This document shows, in pieces, positions 6,426 to 13,644 of a stretch of DNA of 15,064 nucleotides. This DNA comes from Syntrophomonadaceae bacterium (GTDB lineage: Bacteria > Bacillota_B > Syntrophomonadia > Syntrophomonadales > Syntrophomonadaceae): NCBI GenBank assembly GCA_030627145.1, contig DAOUSQ010000009.1, forward strand, positions 1-15,064. Reading direction: 5' to 3'. The notes under the pieces are model-generated. The model had not been told where the DNA came from. It ran no database searches and worked only from the letters and a program-made list of their open reading frames with translations. Every line of letters starts with the position of its first letter. Position 1 is the first letter of the stretch. The translations under genes and the position numbers were made by a program.

Positions 6426-7514
6426 CTAAATGTTTTGTGCTCTTTGAATAGCCGCAATTACCTGTTCCTTACTGGTATCCTCGACTATGGCATAATTACC
6501 AATGCCCTTCGGCAAAACAAGTCTTAGCTTCTTGTTTAAAACCTTTTTATCATTAAGCATCCCCTGGTAAACGTTATTGGGGTCAAATGCTGGAAATTGA
6601 ATTGATAGACCCAATTTTTTGTACAAATCGATAATTCTTTGTAATTGTTCCATAGTTATAAGTCCTATATCCAAAGATAAAAAAGCTGCAGCCATGGTTC
6701 CCATTACTACCGCTTCACCATGCCGGTATTCGCTAAAGTTCCCCAGTTTCTCTATGGAATGGCCAAAGGTATGGCCCAGGTTCAATATTGATCTAATTCC
6801 CATTTCTTTTTCATCCTGTTCCACTATTCCACTCTTAATCTTACATGACTGGTAAATTAGTTTTTCAATACAAGCTTCATCTTTGTTTCTGATTTTGACT
6901 GCATTTTCTTCAATAAAGGAAAAAAAATCTTCATCATAAATAATCCCATATTTCACCACTTCACCCAAGCCGCTAAAATACTCCCGGTCTTCAAGAGTAG
7001 CCAGTGTCCTGCTGTCAATTATCACCATACAAGGCTGGTGAAAAGAACCAATAAGGTTCTTCCCCCCTGGATGATTTACAGCTACCTTTCCACCTACACT
7101 GCTATCAACCTGGGCCAGGAGTGTGGTTGGTATCTGGATAAAATCTATCCCTCTTTGATAAATGGAAGCTACAAAACCAGCCAGATCACCTACTACTCCC
7201 CCACCAAGTGCTACAAGCACACTGCTGCGTTCCAGCTGTACTTTTACTGCTCGATCGAGGATCTTAGCAGCTTCTTCCATATTTTTATATTCTTCCCCAT
7301 CAGGCATAAGAGCAACTACAACTTCAAATCCTGATGACTGCAGGGCATCAATTACTACAGGACCATAAAATCTAAATACTGTAGGATTACTAACCAGCAT
7401 TACCCTGGCAGCACCTGTTACACTTCGTATTAAATCACCCGTTTTTGCCAGAACATTAGAAGCAATTATTATTGGATATGACCGTTCCTCCAACCTTACC
7501 TGGAATTCATGCAA
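6426..7514 (-). CDS. aroB: 3-dehydroquinate synthase
   Basis: Converts DAHP to 3-dehydroquinate, second step of the shikimate pathway, using NAD and a divalent metal (Zn or Co) in the cytoplasm. 362 residues, standard length. Visible: DGEEYKN (72-78), the nucleotide-binding GGGVVGDLAGF (104-114), PTTLLAQVDSSVGGK (129-143), KNLIGSFHQP (152-161), GLGEVVKYG (182-190) and LGHTFGHSIE (246-255). Expected metal ligands are E184, H248 and H265. Start is TTG at 7514, eight bases after GGGG in a purine-rich leader; an ATG four bases into the coding region is in another frame. It is the last gene of the aro run but lies 174 bp from aroK, a gap filled with hairpins and a heptad array, so its expression may be separately controlled. 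Confidence 0.96.
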   Translation of the reverse strand: MHEFQVRLEERSYPIIIASNVLAKTGDLIRSVTGAARVMLVSNPTVFRFYGPVVIDALQSSGFEVVVALMPDGEEYKNMEEAAKILDRAVKVQLERSSVLVALGGGVVGDLAGFVASIYQRGIDFIQIPTTLLAQVDSSVGGKVAVNHPGGKNLIGSFHQPCMVIIDSRTLATLEDREYFSGLGEVVKYGIIYDEDFFSFIEENAVKIRNKDEACIEKLIYQSCKIKSGIVEQDEKEMGIRSILNLGHTFGHSIEKLGNFSEYRHGEAVVMGTMAAAFLSLDIGLITMEQLQRIIDLYKKLGLSIQFPAFDPNNVYQGMLNDKKVLNKKLRLVLPKGIGNYAIVEDTSKEQVIAAIQRAQNI

Positions 7515-7532
7515 AGCCCTCGCCCCTTAAGT

Positions 7533-7567
7533 AGAATAGAGAATAGTTAATAGAGAACAAAGAATAG
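7533..7567. repeat. Tandem heptad array (AGAATAG units) before aroB
   Basis: Five 7-base units: AGAATAG, AGAATAG, TTAATAG, AGAACAA, AGAATAG. Three are perfect and two degenerate. They are the reverse complement of the CTATTCT units after aroB, so the two arrays form an inverted pair around the gene. The array starts about 18 bases upstream of the aroB TTG codon, close to its ribosome binding site. Confidence 0.75.
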
Positions 7568-7576
7568 ATATTGTTT

Positions 7577-7595
7577 AAAAAAGCTTCGCTTTTTT
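7577..7595 (-). terminator. Terminator-like hairpin between aroK and aroB
   Basis: AAAAAAGC (7577-7584), loop TTC, GCTTTTTT (7588-7595); on the transcribed minus strand the core reads GCGAAGC, a sequence known for forming an unusually stable mini-hairpin in DNA, flanked by six A and six T. It can act as an intrinsic terminator or attenuator before aroB in either direction. Confidence 0.5.
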
Positions 7596-7647
7596 CTCTA
7601 TCCAGTATTTTTATATTTCCTGTTAGTCCCTTGAGAAACAAATAAGT

Positions 7648-7670
7648 CCACCACAATGCCGGTGGGCATT
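7648..7670 (-). promoter_or_regulatory. Overlapping alternative hairpins downstream of aroK
   Basis: AATGCC (7655-7660) can pair with GGCATT (7665-7670), and CCACC (7648-7652) can pair with GGTGG (7661-7665). The two stems share bases and exclude each other. They lie 20-40 nt past the aroK stop and 50-70 nt before the terminator-like hairpin, an arrangement resembling an attenuator leader. No known riboswitch class is recognised. Confidence 0.35.
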
Positions 7671-7688
7671 ATAGATTGCCTGCGTTTA

Positions 7689-8204
7689 TTACATGTCTCT
7701 TTTAATACTATTTATAATTTCATGTACAACTTCATTCAAACCTTTATTACTGGTATTTACCCTGTAATCTGCACAGGAATAAAATTTTTCCCGTGCACAC
7801 AACATTTCTTTTATATCCTCAACTGTTATATTCTTTTTCAATAATGGTCTGGTGCCCTTTTTACGGTTAACCCTCTTCAGTATTTCCTCGGAGTCCGAAT
7901 CCAGGCATATTAATATTCCATTCTCCCGCAGGGCTTTTACATTTTCTTCATTCAGGACTGTGCCACCACCGGTTGCTATAACCAGGTTGGTGCGCTGACC
8001 CAGTTTTTTGGCCATTAATTTTTCTTCAGACCGGAATCTGACCTCCCCATAACGGCGGAACAGCTGACTTATGGATAAACCCGTTACTTTTTCTATTTCC
8101 CGGTCCATATCAACAAATTCCATGTTAAGCCTTTCAGCAAGCTTCAACCCTGCAGCACTTTTCCCGGTCCCCATAAACCCGATTAAAACTATGTTTTTTC
8201 CCAT
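7689..8204 (-). CDS. aroK: Shikimate kinase
   Basis: Phosphorylates shikimate to shikimate-3-phosphate with ATP, fifth step of the pathway. 171 residues from the ATG at 8204, which follows AAGG by seven bases; a GTG at 8210 in the same frame sits too close to that site. Visible: P-loop GFMGTGKS (9-16), shikimate-binding DMD (32-34) and R58 in FRSEE, GGG (79-81) in the Walker B region, and the lid arginine in GTRPLL (117-122). All expected catalytic elements are present. The start overlaps the 3' end of aroC by 16 bases, so translation is coupled. It is followed by a 174-bp structured gap before aroB. Confidence 0.95.
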   Translation of the reverse strand: MGKNIVLIGFMGTGKSAAGLKLAERLNMEFVDMDREIEKVTGLSISQLFRRYGEVRFRSEEKLMAKKLGQRTNLVIATGGGTVLNEENVKALRENGILICLDSDSEEILKRVNRKKGTRPLLKKNITVEDIKEMLCAREKFYSCADYRVNTSNKGLNEVVHEIINSIKRDM

Positions 8205-9376
8205 TTCCACACCTTTTTCATGTAATCTCTATAGCTGTCATAAGCTTCATTAATCTGAGCTAGGCTGTCATTACCAAACTTTTCTACAAACGCACCTGCA
8301 ATACCATATGCCAACATTGCTTCTCCCACAACAGCAGCTGCCGGTACAGCACATATATCTGAACGCTCTACGTCGGCCTGTTCTTCACACCACAGAGAAG
8401 TATTCACACTTGTAAGAGGTTTATAAAGTGTCGGGATAGGTTTCATATAGGCTCTGGCCCATATAGTTTCACCATTACTGATCCCGCCCTCTATTCCTCC
8501 TGCTCGGTTGGTCTTCCGGTAAATTCCATGATTTTCATTAAAAAACAACTGGTCATGAACCCTGGAACCCGGGGTACTTGCATTTTCTATCCCCTCACCG
8601 ATTTCAACCGCCTTGATAGCAGGTATACTCATCAACAATCCCGCAATCTTCCCATCCAGTTTCCTGTCCCAGCTGACATGACTGCCAAGTCCCGGGGGAA
8701 CTCCTATAGCTCCAACTTCAAAACTCCCCCCTAGGGATTCCCCGGCGTTTCTGGCTCTGTCTATAAGCTGTACCATTTTCCCCTCACTGAATTTATCAAA
8801 ACAGTGCAGAGGAGAAGCCTCAATAACATTATTAAGCTGCTTATAGTTGTCCCGGTCAAATTTTTCTGTCCTGGCTGTTACTTCACCAATTGACACTACC
8901 TGGCTGTATATATATATATCAAAAGTCTCCAACAATCTTTTAAAAAACGCTCCCGCCGCAACCCTGGCAGCTGTCTCTCTGGCACTTGCCCGCTCCAGTA
9001 TATTACGCATATCAGGTTGATTATATTTAATACCCCCGGCAAGGTCAACGTGTCCGGGACGGGGCCTTCTGACTGTTCTTTCATTTATCCCACTGCACTT
9101 TCCCGTATTCATTATTTCCCGCCAGTTTTCATAATCCTTATTCCGGATAATAAAGCTTATGGGACTACCCAGGGTTTTCTGGTCTCTTACTCCAGAAAAT
9201 ATTTCTACGGTATCACTTTCTATAGACATCCTTTCCCCACGGCCGTAACCTTTTTGTCTTCTTCTAAGCTGTTGATTGATGTACTCCTCTCTTATTAATA
9301 TTCCCGACGGCATACCTTCTATGATTCCTATCAGGCCTTTACCGTGCGATTCCCCGGATGTAAGAAATCTAAGCAA
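8189..9376 (-). CDS. aroC: Chorismate synthase
   Basis: Converts EPSP to chorismate, the last shared step to aromatic amino acids; needs reduced FMN. I place the start at the TTG at 9376, which reads MLRFLTSGESHG as in homologues and is nine bases after AGGAGG. A TTG two codons upstream (9382) is only three bases from that site. This gives 395 residues, typical of the longer Firmicute form. Signatures: GESHG (8-12), RRRQKGYGRGERM (38-50), RPRPGH (104-109), ERASARETA (128-136), and further on SIPAIKAVEIGEG, NRAGGIEGGISNGE and RSDICAVPAAAVVGE. The Shine-Dalgarno overlaps the stop codon of the upstream UPF0316 gene and the 3' end overlaps aroK, so the three are translationally linked. Confidence 0.96.
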   Translation of the reverse strand: MLRFLTSGESHGKGLIGIIEGMPSGILIREEYINQQLRRRQKGYGRGERMSIESDTVEIFSGVRDQKTLGSPISFIIRNKDYENWREIMNTGKCSGINERTVRRPRPGHVDLAGGIKYNQPDMRNILERASARETAARVAAGAFFKRLLETFDIYIYSQVVSIGEVTARTEKFDRDNYKQLNNVIEASPLHCFDKFSEGKMVQLIDRARNAGESLGGSFEVGAIGVPPGLGSHVSWDRKLDGKIAGLLMSIPAIKAVEIGEGIENASTPGSRVHDQLFFNENHGIYRKTNRAGGIEGGISNGETIWARAYMKPIPTLYKPLTSVNTSLWCEEQADVERSDICAVPAAAVVGEAMLAYGIAGAFVEKFGNDSLAQINEAYDSYRDYMKKVWKWEKT

Positions 9377-9389
9377 CCGCAAATCCCTC

Positions 9390-9902
9390 CTATTTCTTTT
9401 TAATATATCCTCCTCTAAAATACTTTGGTTCCATCAAAACAACAAAGGCATGGGGATCTTTTTCATAAATTCTATCGGCTACAATCCCTGCCATGTTGCG
9501 TTTAACAACTATATTAAGAACCAGCTTGGGTCCTGTTTTTCCTACTGCTTCCCAGGATGTGACCGGAAATCCTTCATCTCTTAACTCATGAATAATATAT
9601 AGATGCTCCCGGTCAATTATCGCCTGAATCCCACGGTATCCAAGGGCCAGCTTTTCTTCTATTGTACTACCTACCAGCACACCCAGGGCAAATCCTGTAC
9701 AAAAAACAATCAATTTGATAGGATCATTAAGGGAACCGACTACTAGGCCCAGTGCCAGGGTATATACAAGTATTTCAAAAAAGCCGATAATAGCCGCCGG
9801 CACTTTGTTACCGCGGATAACCATAATAAAACGAATCGTACCCAGCGAAACATCAATTACACGAGCAAAAAATATAAATAATAATTCCAGTGTTAATACC
9901 AT
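9390..9902 (-). CDS. UPF0316-family membrane protein (DUF5698 + DUF2179)
   Basis: A 170-residue protein matching the UPF0316 family of Firmicutes, function unknown. The N-terminal 80 residues form about three membrane segments (roughly 4-26, 34-57 and 62-79) with the family features [10 protein letters not shown] (15-24) and FFEILVY (41-47). The C-terminal 85 residues are a soluble DUF2179 domain, a small alpha/beta fold also found at the C-terminus of YitT-type membrane proteins. ATG at 9902 is preceded by AAGGAG at good distance. It lies 14 bases after the pseudopilin and its stop overlaps the aroC ribosome binding site, so it belongs to the aro operon by transcription, though no link to aromatic synthesis is known. 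Confidence 0.88.
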   Translation of the reverse strand: MVLTLELLFIFFARVIDVSLGTIRFIMVIRGNKVPAAIIGFFEILVYTLALGLVVGSLNDPIKLIVFCTGFALGVLVGSTIEEKLALGYRGIQAIIDREHLYIIHELRDEGFPVTSWEAVGKTGPKLVLNIVVKRNMAGIVADRIYEKDPHAFVVLMEPKYFRGGYIKKK

Positions 9903-9916
9903 GTCCTGCTCCTTTA

Positions 9917-10372
9917 TTACCAGGGTGGTTCTTCTGATACCCTCACCCTGCCTGCAACTGGATTTACAATAATATATCTTTTTACATTTGAGCTATTTTC
10001 AATGGTTACTGTCCCGCCGCCGCTGGGCGCACCAGAAGGGTTAAAAATACAGGCAGGTTTGTTAGCATATCTGGTAGTAAAAGTAGTACTCCCTGCATAG
10101 TTAACTCCGGAATTAAACCAGTAACTGGACTTACCTATAAACTTATATTTTGTACTCTGGGTATAAAATACCACAATTTTAGCCTGACCGCTGTATACTG
10201 CTTCCTGCCTGGCCAGTCTTAAAACAGATGCCATCTGCTGTGCATCAGCATTTAATTTAATATTCTCATAAACTCTGTTAAAAGTAGGTACTGCCATAGT
10301 CAACAGCACAGACATGAGAGCCAGTACAATTAATAATTCTACCAGGGTAAATCCCCTGCTATTTCTCTTCAA
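9917..10372 (-). CDS. GspH/FimT-type pseudopilin
   Basis: A 151-residue prepilin-like protein. Short basic leader MKRNSR, cleavage after G7, then [21 protein letters not shown] with Glu at mature position 5, followed by a long helix rich in Q/A/R ([19 protein letters not shown]) and a beta domain ending VAGRVRV, the layout of the GspH/FimT family of minor pseudopilins that prime or cap pilus or secretion fibres. Start is TTG at 10372, overlapping the end of aroE by 14 bases; the Shine-Dalgarno is poor (GGTG), suggesting coupling to aroE translation and low output, as suits a minor subunit. It would be processed by the PilD at the left edge. It sits alone among aro genes, without the other minor pilins that normally accompany it. 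Confidence 0.9.
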   Translation of the reverse strand: MKRNSRGFTLVELLIVLALMSVLLTMAVPTFNRVYENIKLNADAQQMASVLRLARQEAVYSGQAKIVVFYTQSTKYKFIGKSSYWFNSGVNYAGSTTFTTRYANKPACIFNPSGAPSGGGTVTIENSSNVKRYIIVNPVAGRVRVSEEPPW

Positions 10373-11216
10373 GTTTATGGCGCACCACTTCTTTCATATA
10401 GTCCACAGGAGGTTTTATTCCCAGGATTATTTCCAGAGTCAGAGCTCCCTGGTTTACAAACATTGACAATCCATTAACAGTTTGTACCCCTTTATCCTGT
10501 GCCATTAATAAGAATTTAGTTGTCAGGGGATTGTATATCACATCACATATAACTGTTTCTTTAGATACATCCAGCAGAGAAACAGGGGATTGATCATTAT
10601 GAGGATACATGCCTACAGGAGAACAGTTTATAATGATATCTGCTTCCCTACTCAATTCCATGAATTTTTCTTCACTCATGAGTGCCGCATCAGTATTAAT
10701 AGAATTAGCTGATGTAATAAATTCCGCCAGCCTTTCAGCTGCTTTATGATTTATATCTAGAAAGTCAATATGTTTAACGCCTGTCCGGGCTAATTCATAA
10801 GCAAGTGAACGTGCTGCTCCCCCCGCTCCAATAAATAAAGCCCTGCCCTTTAAGGGAACCCTTTTTTCTTTAATCGCAGCCAGAAATCCTTTCCCATCAG
10901 TATTATATCCTACCAAGCAGCCATTTTCATTGCTTATGAGATTAACTGCCCCACATGCCCTCGCCTCTTCAGACAGTTCATCCAGATATTTTAACACTGC
11001 TTCTTTAAAGGGAATTGTAACATTTACTCCTCTAATATTCAGGCTCCGCACTGCAGCAACAGCATCACCCAGGTTAATTGGATCAACCTTAAAGGGAAGG
11101 TAAATACAATTTAATCCCATTTTTTGCAGTGTCAAGTTATGCATAAGTGGGGAAAGACTATGTTTTACCGGGTTCCCAAATAAACCCAGGTAAGTTGTAT
11201 CAGTGTCTATATACAT
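10359..11216 (-). CDS. aroE: Shikimate dehydrogenase
   Basis: Reduces 3-dehydroshikimate to shikimate, fourth step of the pathway. 285 residues from ATG at 11216, which follows GGGGG by about nine bases. Substrate site: GNPVKHSLSPLMHN (14-27), NVTIPFKE with catalytic K71 (65-72), and YNTDGKGF with D107 (104-111). Cofactor site: GAGGAARSLAYEL (130-142). C-terminal NGLSMFVNQGALTLEI is also canonical. At the end of the second cofactor strand, where NADP enzymes usually carry the phosphate-binding NRT motif, this protein has FLDIN (152-156), with an acidic residue as in NAD-preferring dehydrogenases. The pseudopilin start codon lies inside its 3' end. Confidence 0.95.
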   Translation of the reverse strand: MYIDTDTTYLGLFGNPVKHSLSPLMHNLTLQKMGLNCIYLPFKVDPINLGDAVAAVRSLNIRGVNVTIPFKEAVLKYLDELSEEARACGAVNLISNENGCLVGYNTDGKGFLAAIKEKRVPLKGRALFIGAGGAARSLAYELARTGVKHIDFLDINHKAAERLAEFITSANSINTDAALMSEEKFMELSREADIIINCSPVGMYPHNDQSPVSLLDVSKETVICDVIYNPLTTKFLLMAQDKGVQTVNGLSMFVNQGALTLEIILGIKPPVDYMKEVVRHKLEEK

Positions 11217-11336
11217 AAAAAATTACCCCCATTTTGACCTGTGTCATTACCGGGAGATATCCACCTTTCTTTATAAAATAAATTGTCGCATATTAAGGCA
11301 TAATATTCATTCAACCAGAATAGACCTTTATGATAC
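11217..11336. other. yqeG-aroE intergenic spacer
   Basis: A 120-bp AT-rich gap between two co-oriented genes. I see the aroE ribosome binding site (GGGGG on the minus strand) but no convincing terminator or promoter, so read-through from yqeG is likely. Confidence 0.4.
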
Positions 11337-11855
11337 TTATGATATGATCCCATCATCCTTTATTTTCTTTTTTAATCTGCGCAGCAAAAAGTATTCAAAT
11401 GAGCGGGAAATTTTTGTCCCCCAAAATTCTTTTCTGTTTATTGGTACAACTAATATCGTAAATAATCCTGCTCTATTTCCTCCCAGTACATCTGTAAATA
11501 TCTGGTCACCTATTACTGCAGTCTCCTCCGGGTCTACTCCCATGAGGGAAATAGCACGGTAAAATGCTCCCCGGCGTGGTTTTTGTGCCCGGGGAATGTA
11601 CGGGATTCCAAGACTCTCAGATACGGATAGAATCCTTTTTTCACCGTTGTTTGAAAGGATACATGCTTTGAAATCTTCCTGTTTTATTTTTTCAAACCAT
11701 TCAACGATTTCCTTTTTGACTGCATTACTGTTCCATTCGGTAACAGTGTTATCCAGGTCAAGGATAAAAGCCTTTATTTTTAGTTCCTTAAGCCTTTCAA
11801 GTGGAATGTCCAAAAGAGAATTTACATAGATCCTGGGATAGAGAATCTCCAGCAT
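11337..11855 (-). CDS. yqeG: YqeG-family HAD IIIA-type phosphatase
   Basis: A 172-residue HAD-superfamily phosphatase of the YqeG/GEP4-like class. Motif I DLDNT (33-37, nucleophile D33 and acid/base D35), motif II serine S68 in ILSNN, motif III lysine K92 in AQKPRRG, and motif IV GDQIFTD (116-122, D117 and D122). No cap domain is present, as expected for subclass III. Family members in eukaryotes act on phosphatidylglycerophosphate; the bacterial substrate is not certain. The C-terminus is basic (RRLKKKIKDD), possibly for membrane or nucleic-acid contact. ATG at 11855 follows GAGG by seven bases. YqeG next to aroE is a Firmicute arrangement, here without yqeH between them. Confidence 0.92.
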   Translation of the reverse strand: MLEILYPRIYVNSLLDIPLERLKELKIKAFILDLDNTVTEWNSNAVKKEIVEWFEKIKQEDFKACILSNNGEKRILSVSESLGIPYIPRAQKPRRGAFYRAISLMGVDPEETAVIGDQIFTDVLGGNRAGLFTILVVPINRKEFWGTKISRSFEYFLLRRLKKKIKDDGIIS

Positions 11856-11886
11856 TTTTCAACCTCAAATCCATATTGTTTATCTT

Positions 11887-12068
11887 GAATTCTAAATTTT
11901 TAATTATGACTCTACTGCAAAAAGTAATGATTATGTATGCCACTGTATAAACAGACGCGGACTACGCTGAATATCGCGGATTCACGCGGCAGTTTTTAAT
12001 AATTATTCACTGTTTTTATCTAAAATCAGGGTTTTAACAGTAGAATCAAAATTAAAAATTAAGAATTC
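11887..12068. repeat. Palindromic intergenic repeat element (MITE-like)
   Basis: Two 31-bp arms, 11887-11917 and 12038-12068, are inverted repeats matching at 28 of 31 positions. Both begin GAATTC at the outer end and finish with CTACTG at the inner end. The 120-bp interior contains several CGCGG-type segments (11955-11989). No coding frame is present. It fills the gap between galT and yqeG and could fold into a long stem if transcribed. A related arm appears at the right edge of the window. The family is inferred from these copies only. Confidence 0.7.
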
Positions 12069-12078
12069 ATAATTACTG

Positions 12079-13089
12079 CTATACTTTAGCTTCCAATATT
12101 TTTTCACGCAGCAAAGCGGCTGAAATCTCTGGGGCTGCCGGGTTCGTTCGATACCCGGTTGAAATTTCCATTCCATTAGGAACAATTAATCGTGGATTAA
12201 TCTCCATAAACCAATGATACCCCTCCTGATGGGGAATGTTAACTGGTGCTGTATTTACCACGATATTATAGGCGGGGTCGTTCAAACAGTCAATCATCAC
12301 ACTGAAAAATTTCTTTATGGTACGGGCCAGGTCTTTAATTTCTATATCGCTGATATCTGCAAAATGCTCGGTGTGATTTTTTGGTATTATCCACGTTTCA
12401 TAAGAAAACCTTGAAGCATAAGGACAAATTAGTAAAAAATAATCACTCTCATATACAACACGTATGCCTTTTTCTTTTTCTTCCTGCACCATAGTGCATA
12501 TCAGGCAGCGTTTATTTTCACGATAATATTTCTTTATTCCCCTGTTCTCCCCTGGTACCATGGGAAGGGCTACTATTTGGCTGTGACTGTGCTCCTGTGA
12601 GGCTCCCGCAAACAGGCCTCTATTTTTATATATCTGTATATATTTGACCCGGGGATCACTGGCCAGCACCTGGTACCTCTGCTTAAACATACGATAAACC
12701 AGTTCAATTCTTTCGACCGTAAACCCGGAAAAATCAATTCCATGCTCAGGAGTCCCTATCACTACCTCTTGTTTTCCTATGGCATTGAATTTATTATAAA
12801 GTCCATTTTTCTCTGGTAGTACTTCACCCTGGAAATTAAAAGCAGAATATTTACTGGGGACAGTTCTAATTACCCATCCTGGAGTATCTGGTTTAGACCC
12901 ATCTTTTCTGACCGCAGCAATCTCAGGTGGGGTATATCTTTCATTACCCCCGCAAAAAGGACAAACTCTATTACTATCGAGAACATATATCCCATTCTTA
13001 TTAATAGGAAAATATTTCGGTCTGAGCACCTGTTCTGTAACAATAATTACCCATTGATCCCTGACCAAATCCTTACGCAGTTCCGGCAT
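12079..13089 (-). CDS. galT: GalT-family nucleotidyltransferase with two zinc sites
   Basis: A 336-residue member of the galactose-1-phosphate uridylyltransferase group (HIT superfamily). The family moves a nucleotidyl group between a sugar phosphate and UDP- or ADP-sugar through a histidine intermediate. Seen: RVCPFCGGNE with C43/C46, H116 in TPEHG, and QEHSHSQ (165-171), where H167 would bind zinc and H169 would be the nucleophile. A second CxxC (CLIC, 195-198) together with H239 and H292 resembles the second zinc site of the plant GalT-like ADP-glucose phosphorylase, so ADP-glucose or another sugar nucleotide may be the true substrate. ATG at 13089 is preceded by AAGGAGGT. There is no galK or galE nearby; it stands alone between a repeat element and a long gap. 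Confidence 0.9.
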   Translation of the reverse strand: MPELRKDLVRDQWVIIVTEQVLRPKYFPINKNGIYVLDSNRVCPFCGGNERYTPPEIAAVRKDGSKPDTPGWVIRTVPSKYSAFNFQGEVLPEKNGLYNKFNAIGKQEVVIGTPEHGIDFSGFTVERIELVYRMFKQRYQVLASDPRVKYIQIYKNRGLFAGASQEHSHSQIVALPMVPGENRGIKKYYRENKRCLICTMVQEEKEKGIRVVYESDYFLLICPYASRFSYETWIIPKNHTEHFADISDIEIKDLARTIKKFFSVMIDCLNDPAYNIVVNTAPVNIPHQEGYHWFMEINPRLIVPNGMEISTGYRTNPAAPEISAALLREKILEAKV

Positions 13090-13126
13090 TCCTTAATACC
13101 TCCTTAACCAAAACCAAACACCCCAG

Positions 13127-13156
13127 TTTATATTCATTACTGTTACAAAAGGTGAA
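13127..13156 (-). promoter_or_regulatory. Candidate galT promoter
   Basis: On the minus strand TTCACC (13156-13151), 18 bp, then TATAAA (13132-13127), about 38 bases before the start codon. The -35 matches 4 of 6 and the -10 matches 5 of 6 consensus bases. Confidence 0.45.
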
Positions 13157-13422
13157 CTATCAATCAGAGCACCTGAATAATTCTTAAACAGCATGTTACT
13201 TCTACTTTATTAATACATATTTTCAATTATAACTTAAGCTAAACCCAATATTCTACTAAAAGGATTTATGTATTTTTTAAAACTTGTTCTTCTTTAAAGT
13301 ATATATATTTTTCCTATATATATGGAGTGAATTCTGTTATATATTATTAATACAACTTTCTCACTTGACAGAATAATATTTTTTTATTCCATAAAAAGTA
13401 TTATTTGAGTGATAGGTGAAAA

Positions 13423-13511
13423 GTTAGGAGTAAGGCGTGGGGCGAGTAATCATTGAATTTAGAAAAATTTTGCTTATAAGAAATCCTAACACCTTACTCC
13501 TTGCTTATTGT
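13423..13511. repeat. Inverted pair of degenerate heptad arrays
   Basis: GGAGTAAGG (13427-13435) is inverted as CCTTACTCC (13492-13500), and GTTAGGA (13423-13429) as TCCTAAC (13484-13490). The left side splits into heptads GTTAGGA, GTAAGGC, GTGGGGC, GAGTAAT; the right side reads similarly on the other strand. The architecture recalls the inverted heptad arrays around aroB, with a different unit and only a short spacer. Confidence 0.6.
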
Positions 13512-13557
13512 TCTTGGGCAAAAACATCCATATTTTAGTATTACTTCAAATTAGGTA

Positions 13558-13586
13558 TTGTCAACTGTGAAAGTTGAGTTATTAAT
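13558..13586 (+). promoter_or_regulatory. Candidate promoter and dyad before the lipoprotein gene
   Basis: TTGTCA (13558-13563), 17 bp, ATTAAT (13581-13586), roughly 50-60 bases before the start codon. A perfect inverted repeat TCAACT (13561-13566) / AGTTGA (13572-13577) overlaps the -35 and spacer and might be an operator. Confidence 0.4.
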
Positions 13587-13644
13587 AAATGAATTCAGTA
13601 CAAAACCCTGAGAATTTTTTTTAAAAGAAAGGACGTTACAAATA

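Larger units (their letters stand above)
13106..13644. other. Long gene-free region between galT and the lipoprotein gene
   Basis: About 540 bp, very AT-rich, no credible coding frame. It holds a galT promoter candidate on the left, a heptad-type inverted repeat (13423-13511) in the middle and a lipoprotein promoter candidate on the right. TTGACA at 13365-13370 has no good -10 box; next to it GAATAA (13371-13376) and TTATTC (13384-13389) form a small dyad. Confidence 0.6.

Noticed and set aside
11955..11989. CGCGG-type short repeats as a CRISPR array
   Set aside because: The segments are only a few bases long, irregularly spaced and without spacers of uniform length. They sit inside a palindromic intergenic element.
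12003..12185. Minus-strand 60-residue frame across the end of galT
   Set aside because: It overlaps galT in another frame, runs into the repeat element and has no ribosome binding site.
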